A stretch of DNA of 64,000 bases from Cordylochernes scorpioides (GCA_030710605.1 CP092865.1:26414947-26478946), one strand, 5' to 3'. Numbered from the stretch's first letter, positions 30,771-41,682 are shown. Translations and numbers: made by a program. Notes: generated by a model from the letters alone, not told the origin.

Positions 30771-31060
30771 TATGATGCATTAGCGCGCCATCTGTTATGA
30801 AAATTCGAAACTATTATAGACGCGTATGATTCTTTTTAAAAATTAAACTATTTCTACTGTCCTTACTCCTATCGAAAAATTAATGGGAGGGCCTGGCTCA
30901 TCAGTGGTGAACCCTCCCTGCGGTTTCACCAGTTTAATCTACAATGCCGCTGTTATATTGCATTTTTAGATTTTCCTTTTATAGTGATACTGATTCTAAA
31001 CTCTTGGAATGGGTATTTTAGATGAACTATGGACATAATCTTTGAGGACAGCAGAATTAC
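30771..31060 (+). mobile_element. MITE family A, left arm plus centre
   Basis: TGCATTAGCGCGCCATCTG through TTTCTACTGTCCTTAC, the core in reverse (CTCATCAGTGGTGAACC) and CCAGTTTAATCTAC, then a centre related to 29330-29400 (AACTATGGACATAA). The right arm is missing. Confidence 0.75.
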
Positions 31061-31333
31061 ATACAATTATAAATATAGAATATGCTTCGAGCAATCGCTC
31101 TTGCGCAAACATCAAATTGAGTTATATTTAGGGGGAGGATTTTTAGAGGCATACTTTTTGTTCTAACATAAATTTAAGAAACTGTAAGTTGAAAAATGTC
31201 TAGAACAGCGTTTAAATTTGTCCTAGTATATATAAAAGTATTTATACTTTCAAACATTTATTTGTTTATTTCTTACTTTTTGTTTCTATTTAATTAATTG
31301 GGTTAAGATTATAGCTTCTTATATATAGTTTAT

Positions 31334-32325
31334 AGTTTAGTTTTAAAACTAGAAAATGAGGGGGGATTGGATATCTTAAACTATTCTGTAACCTATAAAT
31401 TTAAAAAGAAACACCTTTTCTATGACGAGTTTTCTTTTATTGTTTCCCCTCCCTCCCTCCCTCCCCCCCCCCCCCCCCCCTCCCCCCGATATACTTTTTA
31501 TTTTATTTTCTCATAGAGTGCGCCTTAATTATAAACTTTATTAACATCCTATAACGCGATATCCCAAACTCAGGGATATTTGCGTCATTTCTAACATCAT
31601 AACAAATTGCTATATACAAGAAGAAAAAAGACAAACATACAAAAGCAATTCTCTCAAAATTTCCTTCCTTCTCTTTCCCAGTTCAAAAGATAGTTGTATA
31701 TATATCTACAAAATTGATTAAAATGTTTATATGTTCTTTTCTCATCTACGAATTCATGTCCGAGAATGCGCGCTAATGCACTTTCTTTGTCTTCCAAGCA
31801 AACACAACGACCTCTGTTACAAAGACTTTGGAAAAGAATAAATTTACTTTTATAAAGAAAAGATAGAGTTCTCTACAAAAAAAAGTTTATTTTTAACAAT
31901 AAAATGTATATTAATTAATATAAATATAATATTACAATTATATTTATATAGAATACATTTACTTAATAAAATATATATATAAATAAATATATATATATAT
32001 AAATATATATATTGTATGTTTGTCTTTTTTCTTCTTGTATATAGCAATTTGTTATGATGTTAGAAATGACGCAAATATCCCTGAGTTTGGGATATCGCGT
32101 TATAGGATGTTAATAAAGTTTATAATTAAGGCGCACTCTATGAGAAAATAAAATAAAAAGTATATCGGGGGGAGGGGGGGGGGGGGGGAGGGAGGGAGGG
32201 AGGGAGGGAGGGGGAACAATAAAAGAAAACTCGTCATAGAAAAGGTGTTTCTTTTTAAATTTATAGGTTACAGAATAGTTTAAGATATCCAATCCCCCCT
32301 CATTTTCTAGTTTTAAAACTAAACT
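31334..32325. repeat. Large inverted repeat with about 310-bp arms
   Basis: 31334-31642 (GTTTAGTTTTAAAACTAG to AGACAAACATACAA) is mirrored by 32012-32325. The arms differ mainly in the length of a poly-C/poly-G tract with CCCT units (31450-31487 versus 32165-32213). The 370-bp spacer is AT-rich and unrelated to the arms. Either a long-arm foldback element or an inverted-duplication artefact at a difficult homopolymer. Confidence 0.85.
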
Positions 32326-32489
32326 CCAGGAATCCAGTGGTGAGAAAGGTTCCAGAGAAGTACTCCTTGAATATTAGCCGGGACAGATGATGGAATATAC
32401 CAATATAATAGGCGAGATCCACACAACAATAAGATTTTCATCAATAATTCTATATTAAATCTAAAGGATAATATATCTTAATACAAAGC

Positions 32490-32585
32490 AATATCGCGCC
32501 ATCTATATATAACAAATGAAAACATTAAGACGCGAATGTTTTTTCACAATAAATCAAACTTCTAATGTCCTTATTGGAAAGCTGT
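32490..32585 (+). mobile_element. MITE family A arm
   Basis: GCGCCATCTATATATAACAA, AACATTAAGACGCGAATG and CTTCTAATGTCCTTATTGG, then the match ends before the core. Confidence 0.7.
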
Positions 32586-33077
32586 GTTGGTTGTATTCAG
32601 GCGGTTTTCTAAAGATAATTAAAACGACTCTAGTTTTCAGTCCTGAATGGATGATTTATAGTTTATTATCATTTTATCCAGTAGAAGGGCTTTCAGGGTA
32701 GAGAGAGCGCTAAATAATCTCATGGCCTATTTTTAAAGTAGTGAATACGTGGACGCCAGAAATTTAAGCCCTAAAATTGTCTTCTCAACCCAAAAAGAAC
32801 AAAACCACCTAAAAACCAACATGGTGAACTATAAACCCCAATAGATAAATGGAGGCAGTTTATGATCCCCTTCAGAGTCCACACGCCTGAACTTTCCAAT
32901 TTTACTCCTTCAGCTAATAATGGGAAGTTCCTTCGGGGAATTAAATAAATTAGTTAATTTGGGGAACACAAAAATGTGAAGACCTCAATATTCAGTTTGC
33001 TGAATTAGGGAGGTAATAAACTGGAGGGTTGAGGGGTAAAACTGCTCTCTTTAAATCATCACTAATATATAAGTTAA
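32585..33077. other. Gene-free stretch
   Basis: No recognisable signal. Confidence 0.35.
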
Positions 33078-33095
33078 TAGTAATAGTAATATCAC
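33078..33095. repeat. LINE target-site duplication, left copy
   Basis: TAGTAATAGTAATATCAC, repeated exactly at 35520-35537. These 18 bp bracket the LINE. Confidence 0.85.
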
Positions 33096-35519
33096 ACACA
33101 CACACACACACAAAAGCCTTTATTAAGACACACAGGTCTTACAGAGGATTCTCCTTGGGGTTACAAAACGGAGAAACCTATGAAAGTGGGAAATAAAAAA
33201 TGGAGAAAGATTATATACATTTGGTAAATATATACAGATTATAAGAAAGAATAAAAAAATAAGAAGAATAAAAAAATCAATAAAAAAAAAAAATTTGGAA
33301 ATATGGATGGGAGAAGTGGAGAGCGAAAAGAGGAAAGAAAACAGGTATTTACATATGGAACAAGACAATTTAAGCTCTCACACAGCACAGGTGGGCCATG
33401 TATTTTTTAAGAAATCTTTAAGAGATTTCCCAGGAAAATCCGCGTGTTCAGGGTTGTAAGGTAATCACCGTTTTATCAGTGTGGGGGTTAACTTATCGTA
33501 TCTGCCTAAACAAATAATTGGATGTTGGTTCTGTCTTTCTCATCAAACAGAAATTTTTGGTATGTTTGAATGTTCGGTTAAGTCTTTCTTTTTTACAGCA
33601 TTTTTATGGAAGTTATATAGATTTAGAGCTACTGAACTATTGTCTATAAAGTTGGATAATAAAGAATATAATGTGAAGTGTGTATGGCCTATCTTAGAGA
33701 AGAGTATTTTTCTTTCCGTGTCAAGAGGCAAGCATTCAAATATATAATGTTCTAATTCATTTTCGGTTCTATTTTTGCATAGTTGGCAATACAAGTCTTC
33801 TGTCCTTAGATATTTTATATGGTCTTCTCGATATAAAACAAATAGAATTCTCAATTGCGCAATGAGGCGTTTAGCCGGCAGTGGGAGTTCACTTAGTAGA
33901 TAGTTCTCTGCTGCGAATGTTTTATGTAAATATTTGTAGTGTGTGTGTAGCTTCGAATTGGTTATTCTTGATTGATCGGTTTGGATAGACTGTTCTATAG
34001 TGATTCTGATAATTTGAGGTATTGCTTTCTGTAGAATATTGGGGTCTGAACAATTCTTTAACCACATGAATCCAGTTGAGTTTAGGATATTCATTAAATT
34101 TTCTGTAAAACCTATAAAGGCATTCGTCAGAGTGGACGTTTCCCATAATTGGGCTAGACAGATTGCGGGCAATCTGGATTTTTCCATTTTTAATATTCTT
34201 AACCAGAACTTTAGAATTAGTTTGGTTGCTGTGACTCCTAGTGAGAAGCGTCCGGTTTCCATGCGTAGTATGTAGCCTGGTGTGTTACTCGGCAAGTTCA
34301 ATAGTCGTCGGAGATAGTTATTCTGAATTTGGTCCAAGATTTTGTACTTTTCGTTTGCCCAAATTGGAGCAGAATACAGCAGAGTTGACAGGATAATCGA
34401 GTCTAATAGTTTCATTGATGAACCAAATGAATTCAACCTGGATTTCTCCATAATTTTCCATACTTCGCCGGTAGCTGCAAGCGCTTTGCCTTTAAAGTAT
34501 GAAGCCACTTGACTAAACGAGATTGTTGTTGTGAGGGGATAGCCAAGATAGAGATATTTCGATGTCACTGTCAACAGTTGGTCTCCCCAGAACCATTTGT
34601 CCGATTTTGCAGGGCGGCCACCATTTCGGAAAACCATTATCTTGGATTTTGATTCGTTCAGGGTTAGATGATTTGTTTCGAAGTATTTTTTCAACATGTT
34701 GATTTTTATTTGTAGATTGATTTTTGATTCTCCTATGAGAATTATGTCGTCGGCATACATCAAAAGGTGGACCGTTCCAAAATTAGGGAGGTATATGCCT
34801 GGTAGAGTAGAGTCATTAAAAATGTTGATTAAATCAGTTACAAAGAGTATAAATAGGTAGGGTGATAAGGGTTCTCCTTGTAACACTCCCGATCGGATTT
34901 TGATGGGTTCAGTAAATAGTCCATTCCATCTCACCGTCGTTGTCATTTGTTCGAAGTAGTTCCTGATAAGGTTAACAAAGCGGAAATCCAGACCTAATTC
35001 ACCCAATTTTGACCACAGAAGTGAGTGGGGAACAGTGTCAAAAGCCTTTTTTAGGTCCACAAAAAAAGCATAGAGTTTTCTTCTTTTACGTCTGAGAGTC
35101 AGCTGTATCAAGGACAACAGTGTGAATATGTGATCTTGACAGGAGTAGCCTTTTCTGAATCCGGCCTGGTTTTCTGGAATAATTGATCTACCTTCAATCC
35201 AGTTGCGTAATCGCGATTTTAGTATTGATGTGAAAAGTTTTGACAGATTACTAATAAGGGCAATTCCGCGGTAGTTTGATGGATTATCCCGGTCACCGCT
35301 TTTAAAAATAGGATGGATGATAGATTTAGACCATATTAAGGGATATGAACCAGAATTAATGATTCTGTTGAATATATTTTTTAGAGTAACAAGGTGTTCG
35401 AAAGGTAGGGTCTTTAATGCTTCATTCGGAATTTCGTCAGCGCCACAAGCTTTTTCAATTGCCAGACTGGAGATTTCTCTAGTTATTTCTGTTATGGAGA
35501 TTTCACAGTAGAGTTCAGG
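33096..35519 (-). mobile_element. 5'-truncated non-LTR retrotransposon (LINE)
   Basis: Minus-strand insertion with an exact 18-bp target duplication. It starts inside the reverse transcriptase region, so the endonuclease and ORF1 are missing, the usual result of incomplete reverse transcription. It ends with a 3' UTR of about 440 bp, TAATAAAGGCTTTTGTG and a (TG)n tail. The same 3' end is seen at 40185-40215 in another copy. Confidence 0.93.
33543..35519 (-). CDS. LINE reverse transcriptase, N-terminally truncated
   Basis: One uninterrupted frame of about 658 codons within the element. The open frame extends 20 codons upstream, but those lie in flanking DNA; LINE sequence begins at ELYCEISITEITREI. 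RT motifs: FKSGDRDNPSNYRGIALIS, AGFRKGYSCQDHIF, FFVDLKKAFDTV (first catalytic Asp), GVLQGEPLSPYLF and the MYADDIILI catalytic box. Near the C-terminus a CX2C-x-H-x-C knuckle (CQLCKN...HYIFEC) is typical of several LINE clades. Clade not assigned. The absence of stops implies a fairly young copy. Confidence 0.92.
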   Translation of the reverse strand, partial: PELYCEISITEITREISSLAIEKACGADEIPNEALKTLPFEHLVTLKNIFNRIINSGSYPLIWSKSIIHPIFKSGDRDNPSNYRGIALISNLSKLFTSILKSRLRNWIEGRSIIPENQAGFRKGYSCQDHIFTLLSLIQLTLRRKRRKLYAFFVDLKKAFDTVPHSLLWSKLGELGLDFRFVNLIRNYFEQMTTTVRWNGLFTEPIKIRSGVLQGEPLSPYLFILFVTDLINIFNDSTLPGIYLPNFGTVHLLMYADDIILIGESKINLQIKINMLKKYFETNHLTLNESKSKIMVFRNGGRPAKSDKWFWGDQLLTVTSKYLYLGYPLTTTISFSQVASYFKGKALAATGEVWKIMEKSRLNSFGSSMKLLDSIILSTLLYSAPIWANEKYKILDQIQNNYLRRLLNLPSNTPGYILRMETGRFSLGVTATKLILKFWLRILKMEKSRLPAICLAQLWETSTLTNAFIGFTENLMNILNSTGFMWLKNCSDPNILQKAIPQIIRITIEQSIQTDQSRITNSKLHTHYKYLHKTFAAENYLLSELPLPAKRLIAQLRILFVLYREDHIKYLRTEDLYCQLCKNRTENELEHYIFECLPLDTERKILFSKIGHTHFTLYSLLSNFIDNSSVALNLYNFHKNAVKKKDLTEHSNIPKISV

Positions 35520-35537
35520 TAGTAATAGTAATATCAC
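35520..35537. repeat. LINE target-site duplication, right copy
   Basis: TAGTAATAGTAATATCAC, identical to 33078-33095. Confidence 0.85.
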
Positions 35538-35539
35538 TA

Positions 35540-35908
35540 ATAAAAGTTCGCAAACACTTGCAAAAAATTGAAATACCAATATTATTCACTGTTATGTATA
35601 ATGTCTTTGTATTATGTATAAAGTAATTGTAATATGTATTATTATGTATTCTCCGTAATAATATTATCGCCGAATAATAAGAAAAATAAAGTCCGTGCTA
35701 GGCTGACGAAACCATGGTCTCTAGGTGGACGCTTTTCAGTTTTCCAAAGCTGAGTGTCGTGGCTTTGTCACCGACCCGAGGCCGCTAGTTTGTGGCGACG
35801 GTCAATAGATGGCGTCTAGCTTAGATGTCTATTTTGACGGGAGAGGTCACCTTTGTCTTTAGAGAAAAAAAGGTTTTAAGAAAAAAACACGAACTTTTGG
35901 GATAACCT
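35540..35908. mobile_element. mariner-tail MITE with a family B segment
   Basis: AAAGTTCGCAAACACTTGC and the following 130 bp match, in reverse, the mariner tail at 28010-28170. The right end AACTTTTGGGATAACCTTA resembles the same TIR. Between them 35700-35870 matches family B/54150-54350, with GTCACCGACCCGAGGCCGCT and TCAATAGATGGCGTC. A composite of two families. Confidence 0.6.
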
Positions 35909-35912
35909 TATA

Positions 35913-37155
35913 CGAGGGCCATCCAATAAATAAGTTTCCCTATTTTTTTCAGCGAACGAAACGTAAAAATTAGTTAGTAGTGTAAGAAATGGTCACTAGG
36001 ATGCGTTGGAAGCGCGTGACCTTCAAAACCACGCTACTCGTACGCGCAAGTCCGTAGCGCTTCAGTTTCCAATGGTGAACGTGTCCACTTGCGAAACTTC
36101 GTTCTGTAATTCGTTTTTTTCGCGGCGAAAAAATGAAACTGCGGTCAATATTCATCGCAATTTAGTGTCAGTGTATGGTGAAGGATGTATGAGCATCCAA
36201 ATGGTTCGCCGATGGCGTTCATGGTTCTTGGAAGGACGGCAAAACGTGCATGATGAGGAGCGAAGCGGCAGGCCCGTTACTGCTACGGACAATGCAGCCG
36301 TTGCTGCTGTTCGGAATGTGGTGGAAGCAGATTGCCGCGTCACCATTGACGAAATAATGATTCGACTGCCTCCTGGAATCGAAATTGGACGCTCTTCGAT
36401 TGGAACAATCATGTCAGATGTTTGAATCTTCGCAAAATCTGCGCAAAATGGGTCCCGCATTTGCTCTCGGAAAATCACAAGCAACAACGGATTGAGGCAG
36501 CCCGAGCTTTCCTGGAAATGCATCGAAGAGATGGAGATCAACTGTTTTCCCGTATTGTCACTGGAGATGAAAGCTGGGTGCATCATTCAACTCCAGAAAC
36601 AAAACGACAAAGCATAGTGTGGAAGAAGCCTGAGGAAAGTGCACCAAAAAAAGCGGAAGGTCACAATTCTGCAGGCAAAGTTATGGCTATCGTCTTTTGG
36701 GACTGTAAGGGTGTTTTATTGGTTGACTACCTGCCCCCAAACCTACGGTTAATGCTGCGAGGTACTGCGAAGTCCTCACTAAATCAGAGCTGCAATAAAA
36801 CGGAAACGTCTTGGACTTTTGTCTTGGAAAGTGTTACTCGTCCATGACAATGCTCGCCTTCACGCAGCTCGAACGACCCAAACGTTGCTGGAAAACTTCA
36901 AATGGGAAATTTTCACTCATCCACCTTATTCTCCGGATCTTGCCCCAAGCGACTTCCATCTTTTTCCAGCACTCAAGTTGCACCTTGGAGGCAAGCACTT
37001 TGCGAATGATGACGAAGTGCAGGCGGAGGCGAACCACTGGCTACGAAGACAGGACACGGCTTGGTACAACAGTGGTATCAAAAAATTGCTACAACGGTAC
37101 CAAAAATGTTTGGACAGTAATGGTGATTATGAACTTATTTATTGGATGGCCCTCG
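35913..37155 (+). mobile_element. mariner transposon, frameshifted
   Basis: CGAGGGCCATCCAATAAATAAG on the left is mirrored by CTTATTTATTGGATGGCCCTCG on the right, 1243 bp in all, with TA at both ends (35911-35912 and 37156-37157). The inner transposase is broken. It belongs to a different mariner lineage from the one at 22323, judging by its TIR. Confidence 0.92.
36072..37150 (+). pseudogene. mariner transposase, at least two frame breaks
   Basis: Transposase in three pieces. Piece 1 (to 36425) has the N-terminal DNA-binding half: HRNLVSVYGEGCMSIQMVRR and DEERSGRPVTA. A stop and frame change near 36422 lead to piece 2 with SRIVTGDESWVHHSTPETKR (first catalytic Asp). Another shift near 36770-36820 leads to piece 3 with LLVHDNARLHAARTTQTL (second Asp) and PPYSPDLAPSDFHLFPALK (third). 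It ends with WLRRQDTAWYNSGIKKLLQR. All three Asp residues survive, but the frame does not. Confidence 0.9.
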
Positions 37156-37159
37156 TATA

Positions 37160-39289
37160 CAGTGTACTCCGCTTATAACGAAGTCGCATTATCCATGACA
37201 ATCACTTTGTTATATCCGAAGTTTGTTATATCCGCAGTTGGAAAAAAAAAATGTTTTGTACCAATAATTTTATTTACTATTCAACTCAAAAGAGCAACAC
37301 AAAGATCAATAACAACCTCATCAGGTGTTTTTGGAGAAGTAGTTTGTGATTTTCTTTTGACATTTAGAAGTCAGTAACAAGTGCTGAACACTCTTTTCGA
37401 TGTTGTCCAAGTCTGACATATGCCTATGAAGAGACTTGGACTCATCCTGACATTGAAGAAACAATCGCAGAGTTTGAATGCTCTCCAAGACCTCTTTTGG
37501 ATGCGGAATGTGGACAATTGGGTCTACTTCTTCATCAACTTGGTCCGTTTCTTCTTCTTCTTTTGCTTGAAGAATGCTCTCGACAATTTCTACATCGGAT
37601 AACATGGCATTTGTAACGACGTCATTGTCAGCGTCAGCATAAGAATCGAAATCCATCTCTAACGGTATTTTTAAAACTTCTTTCATGCGATCGAAGAGGC
37701 TTTGTTGCTCCCACATTTGTGTTGCAGGCTGTGGTGTATCCAATGGAGAACTGACATCGGACTTAATAATTCCACTATGATGCCAACAGTTGGTAATTGT
37801 CGCTGGAAGCACATCATTCCATGCTACAGATATAATATCCACAGCTTGCTTAAGATTGATTGTTAATGCTGTTCCAGCATCGTATGCCGTCAAATATTTC
37901 CTCATTAAACGCGTTCGATAAATCATCTTGAAATTGCGAATAATGCCTTGGTCGCATGGTTGCAGCATTGAAGTGGTATTTGGCGGCAAGAATGCTATAC
38001 GAGTATTTGTGAGGCCCTGCATGTCTGGGGGATGAGCGCCGCAATTGTCAAGCAGGAGGATAATTTGTCGATGTTGTCCAGCCATCTTCTTGTCGATGTG
38101 CCGAACCCAGGATTCGAAGAGTAGTCCAGTCATCCAGGCCTTCTGATTTGCTTCGTACTGAACAGGAAGGTGCTTGATTCCTCGGAAGCATCTCGGCTGT
38201 TTCGCCTTTCCAATGACCAAAGGTTGCATCTTTTCAGAACCATCCATATTGCAGCATAGAAGGATTGTGATCCGTTCCTTACTAGCCTTTCCGCCGGTGC
38301 AAGTTTCTCCCTTAAAGTGAAGTGTCTTGTCAGGAAGAAGACGCCAGAAGAGACCGGTTTCATCGGCGTTGAAGATGTCTTTGCAAGCATAGTTACTAAT
38401 TATATTAGGCATTACATCGGTCAACCAGTTCGTCATTGTCTCACGATTGACATCAGCTGATTCTCCACAAATGTTGCGCAGCTTGATGCCATGCCTTGCC
38501 TTCCAACGCTCGATCCATCCACCACTCCCAGTAAAATCCTTTAATCCAAATTCAAGAGCCAGGGTCTTCGCCTTTTCGGAAAGCAATGGACCATTAACTG
38601 GAAGCGCTGCACTTCTTGCCTGCTTGAACCACTGCAGCAGAGCCTCATCAACATCAGCATATGTAGATCCACGTGCTCGTTTCCGACTGCTTTCTCCCGC
38701 ATGCAGAGCTTGTTGGTGGATCTTCTCAGAGTTCTTTATTATGGTGCTGAGCGACGACTGTGGGATATTATGTTTCTGGGCAACATCTGTCTTTTTCTTC
38801 TTCTCCACTTCAATCTCTCTTAGGATTTGCAGCTTGACTGACAGAGATAGTGAGTTTCTTGTTTGTTTTCGTTCTCCTGCCATGGTAAACGTTAATAAAA
38901 TATAAGCGTTTATTAAACAATTTAATTTTGTTTAAATAATGTAAAAAAATACTTATAATATGTTTGCATATTTTAAAATTGTATATTATTAACTTATTTG
39001 TTGTGTATCATTAAATTTGTGTCATTCATACGTTGTAATTTGATGTATATTATGCATAATATTATTAGTCAATTATAATGGTAAATGAGAAAACTTCGTT
39101 ATAAACGGATAAAATAAAAATTTATACATGCAAATCACTTCGTTATAAGCGAAAATTCTTTATATCCGACTTCGCAATATCCAGAGTTCTTTTAATGGTT
39201 TAAGCCCTTCTTTTCTTTCGTGCAGACAATTTCATTCGCTATATGCGGAATTTCGCTATAACCGACTTTGTTATAAGCGGAGTACACTG
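37160..39289 (-). mobile_element. Tigger (pogo-type) transposon, apparently intact
   Basis: The termini CAGTGTACTCCGCTTATAAC and its near-complement GTTATAAGCGGAGTACACTG bound 2130 bp, with TA at both ends. Subterminal copies of TTCGTTATAA(A/G)CG occur inside. Its left TA is immediately next to the right TA of the mariner at 35913-37155, so the two elements abut. The transposase frame is complete. Confidence 0.93.
37321..38883 (-). CDS. Tigger/pogo transposase, full length
   Basis: 520 codons without interruption, the normal length for this family. N-terminal CENP-B-like DNA-binding half: a psq-type helix-turn-helix (residues about 10-55, LSVKLQILREIEVEKKKKTD) and a second helix-turn-helix near 75-135 (GGWIERWKARHGI). 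DDE catalytic domain: FNADETGLFW (Asp174), ILLLDNCGAHP (Asp279), MLQPCDQGIIRNFK (Asp311). The C-terminal tail is acidic. The start ATG follows GTTTACC. It binds the element ends and cuts and pastes them in intact relatives. All visible key residues are present, so it may be active or only recently dead; domesticated copies exist in other animals, but the TIRs here argue for a transposon. Confidence 0.95.
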   Translation of the reverse strand: MAGERKQTRNSLSLSVKLQILREIEVEKKKKTDVAQKHNIPQSSLSTIIKNSEKIHQQALHAGESSRKRARGSTYADVDEALLQWFKQARSAALPVNGPLLSEKAKTLALEFGLKDFTGSGGWIERWKARHGIKLRNICGESADVNRETMTNWLTDVMPNIISNYACKDIFNADETGLFWRLLPDKTLHFKGETCTGGKASKERITILLCCNMDGSEKMQPLVIGKAKQPRCFRGIKHLPVQYEANQKAWMTGLLFESWVRHIDKKMAGQHRQIILLLDNCGAHPPDMQGLTNTRIAFLPPNTTSMLQPCDQGIIRNFKMIYRTRLMRKYLTAYDAGTALTINLKQAVDIISVAWNDVLPATITNCWHHSGIIKSDVSSPLDTPQPATQMWEQQSLFDRMKEVLKIPLEMDFDSYADADNDVVTNAMLSDVEIVESILQAKEEEETDQVDEEVDPIVHIPHPKEVLESIQTLRLFLQCQDESKSLHRHMSDLDNIEKSVQHLLLTSKCQKKITNYFSKNT

Positions 39290-39715
39290 TATATAGAAAA
39301 TATGGAAGACATGTTTGTAAATATGTAAATAAAGATTATCTTATTTATGCAACTAACCTCTATAGGATTACATATCACTTGAACGTTATCTAAAGGTGTA
39401 AATAATTGGTTGAGACTCATTTTATTTATAAAGTCTGAGGACCAGCAATCATGTACTCTTTTGAGGAATTGTAGGAAAAATAAAATGAAAGAAACTGTAC
39501 CACGCTGATGAAAGCTAAGGTGTGAAAGGTGTGTTGGTTGACTTTTTTATTTATTAAGAAAAAAAAAAGTATTTGACTAATATTTCGGATTTAAAAAAAA
39601 ATAGTTTTTCATATTTAATACGATTGATGACACAAGTCATCGACACATGAAATCAAGTTAAAATCTCTTTTTAATATGTTCTAATCTATTTTATGACGAA
39701 ATTTCATGCTACTAA
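39290..39715. other. Gene-free AT-rich stretch
   Basis: Nothing recognised. Confidence 0.35.
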
Positions 39716-39719
39716 ATGT

Positions 39720-40215
39720 TGTTGTATTCCAAATTCCTTCGTTCAAAATAGTACGCTGCATCGTTAATCCATCTAAAGTCCATAGCGGTGTTATTGATAC
39801 CGTTAAGAAGAGGCGTTGTTATAGAGATCATTAAAGGAAATTGTACCATTTTACTGCAGGCAAAAGGTTTGGTGACAAGGAAATTACTGAAGAACTCCCC
39901 CATTACCTGCTTAATTGTACAGCCCTTGATGCAGAGAGGAAGGCCCTATATCAACAAATTGAATGTACCGACACTTCATTCTACGTATTGCTTTCAAAAA
40001 TATCAGCAAACAAATCTAATGCAATAGCTTATTATAATTTTTTAGACCATCATTATGTAAGGACCAGTCAACAAGTGAATGACTTTGAGACGAAGAGTAA
40101 AGCCAGTTCAATTTCAATTTACTACCTATGTAAATAACACAAGATAATTATTACCTTACCCAATTGGGAGAATCTGTATGGGGCAAGTCCCTAATAAAGG
40201 CTTTTGTGTGTTGTG
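39720..40215 (+). pseudogene. LINE 3'-end remnant, same family as 33096-35519
   Basis: EELPHYLLNCTALDAERKAL then FYVLLSKISANKSNAIAYYN aligns with ELEHYIFECLPLDTERKILF...LYSLLSNFIDNSSVALNLYN of the longer LINE. The element ends at TAATAAAGGCTTTTGTGTG (about 40192-40211), also shared. Only the final 100 codons remain, with disrupted sequence upstream. Confidence 0.8.
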
Positions 40216-40324
40216 TGATTCTAAAGGTTTGTAGCAAAAATCGAAAAGCAAGACCTGCAACTATGAAAGAAAATAAAGCCCATGGGGGACTCCCCGTTTC
40301 GCAGCTTCCCAGAAAAAAAAAAGA

Positions 40325-40905
40325 AAAATGACCGCAGAAGAACTTCTTGCTGAAAATCAAAATGACCCAGAGTTGTTGGAACAGATCATTGCTGTTGATG
40401 AAACCAGGTGTTTTATGCATAAACTCTCCAGCATACAATGCAGCATGGAATAAGGGACAAATTGAAAGCTTACGTCAAAATAGTCTCATAAAGATCCATT
40501 TTGGGCGAAACTCGCATTCACTGTCTTCTTCAACTACAAGAATATACTGTTGATGGTATTCCTACCAAAGGTGCAACGACCACAGCTGGAGACTACTGCC
40601 AGACTCTAACCCGTTAATGTAAGGCAATCAAAAACAAACATCCAAGATTTCTGTCTTTGCTGATGCTGCTGTATTGCTCTTATCTTTTGTTGCTTTGCTT
40701 GATACTGTTGCAGGAGAGATGCTGTTGCAGGAAGAGGCTAGACTTCTCACGGCCACTGCTACGATCCACAGACTGTCCATTTTACCATATCGACTCTACA
40801 ATCCCGACTTAAGTTCATATGACAATTGCTTAATCAGGCTGTTAAAGAGGAGAATACAAGGACGATGGGAAGAAGTAGGCTGATGGAGCCTTCATCGCCA
40901 ATCTT
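40325..40905 (+). pseudogene. Strongly decayed mariner transposase
   Basis: Pieces in order: ENQNDPELLEQIIAVDET (first Asp region), CINSPAYNAAWN, then VDGIPTKGATTTAGDYCQTL, then near 40790 ILPYRLYNPDLSSYDNCLIRLLKR, which matches the PPYSPDLAPSD-x-x-LF-x-x-LK block of mariners. Several stops and shifts. No TIRs found. Much older than the other two mariners. Confidence 0.65.
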
Positions 40906-40909
40906 TTTT

Positions 40910-41445
40910 TAATGCTCGAATTAGGCTCTACCCCGACATTTGCTACTGTTAACTGTATATTTACTCTTCCCTTTTTTAACTTATATCCCAAGTACACGTG
41001 GTATACAGGTTATAATAATCATAGCGAGTAGATAGCGACTGCTTTTTACTGCAAGTGCACCGCATGTCTACACATATAGAAAGAGAGCTCTTCTCGGTGA
41101 GGTTATCAAACATATTGACTTAACCAAATAGTTCTTTATTATTCATTGGAAAGATTAAAGATACGGTGCATCCTTATGAAGGAAGGGATTCTAAACAAAA
41201 CGGTTATGTTAGCACCAAACTAATATTGACCTTAAGGTAGAGAAGAACACTATTATCCTAATTTCTTACCGTGAGGGCACGTAGAGCTCGGGGGGAGTTC
41301 GAGGAGCAGGGTGCTGAATCTACTTATTGACCATCAAATCTATCGAAAAGACAAATAATATACATATATGTATTGGGAGAGATCCTCCTTCTTTCTCAAC
41401 TTATATCCTTATATACATATAGGATACAAATTAAAATACAATTTT
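40910..41445. other. Gene-free stretch
   Basis: No coding signal or recognised repeat. Confidence 0.35.
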
Positions 41446-41448
41446 TTT

Positions 41449-41625
41449 TCTATGAAAAATAGACACTTAGGCCAGTTAGAGTTTTTTATTTTCTCAACGT
41501 TTCGACAAAAATATTTTGTCTTCGTCAGAAGAAATATAAAAATAAAGCATTTGGCAAGGCGTTAACGCCTTGAGAAAATAAAAAACTCTCTAACTGGCCG
41601 AAGTGTCTATTTTTCACAGAAATAT
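41449..41625. mobile_element. Foldback MITE beside the Copia element
   Basis: Left GGCCAGTTAGAGTTTTTTAT, right ATAAAAAACTCTCTAACTGG; outer parts AATAGACACTTAGG and GAAGTGTCTATT. The centre has a smaller palindrome, CAAAAATATTTTGTCTTCG. Confidence 0.8.
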
Positions 41626-41677
41626 GAATGCCGGCCAGGCAGCCTCTATCTTTACGATAAATGATATTTTATATAGA

Positions 41678-41682
41678 TACAG
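41678..41682. repeat. Copia target duplication TACAG, left
   Basis: TACAG precedes the LTR here and follows the other LTR at 45709-45713: a 5-bp duplication, as made by LTR-element integrases. Confidence 0.85.

Noticed and set aside
33543-35579. Counting the first 20 codons of the LINE frame as LINE protein
   Set aside because: They lie upstream of the target duplication boundary at 35519, in flanking DNA; only chance keeps them open.
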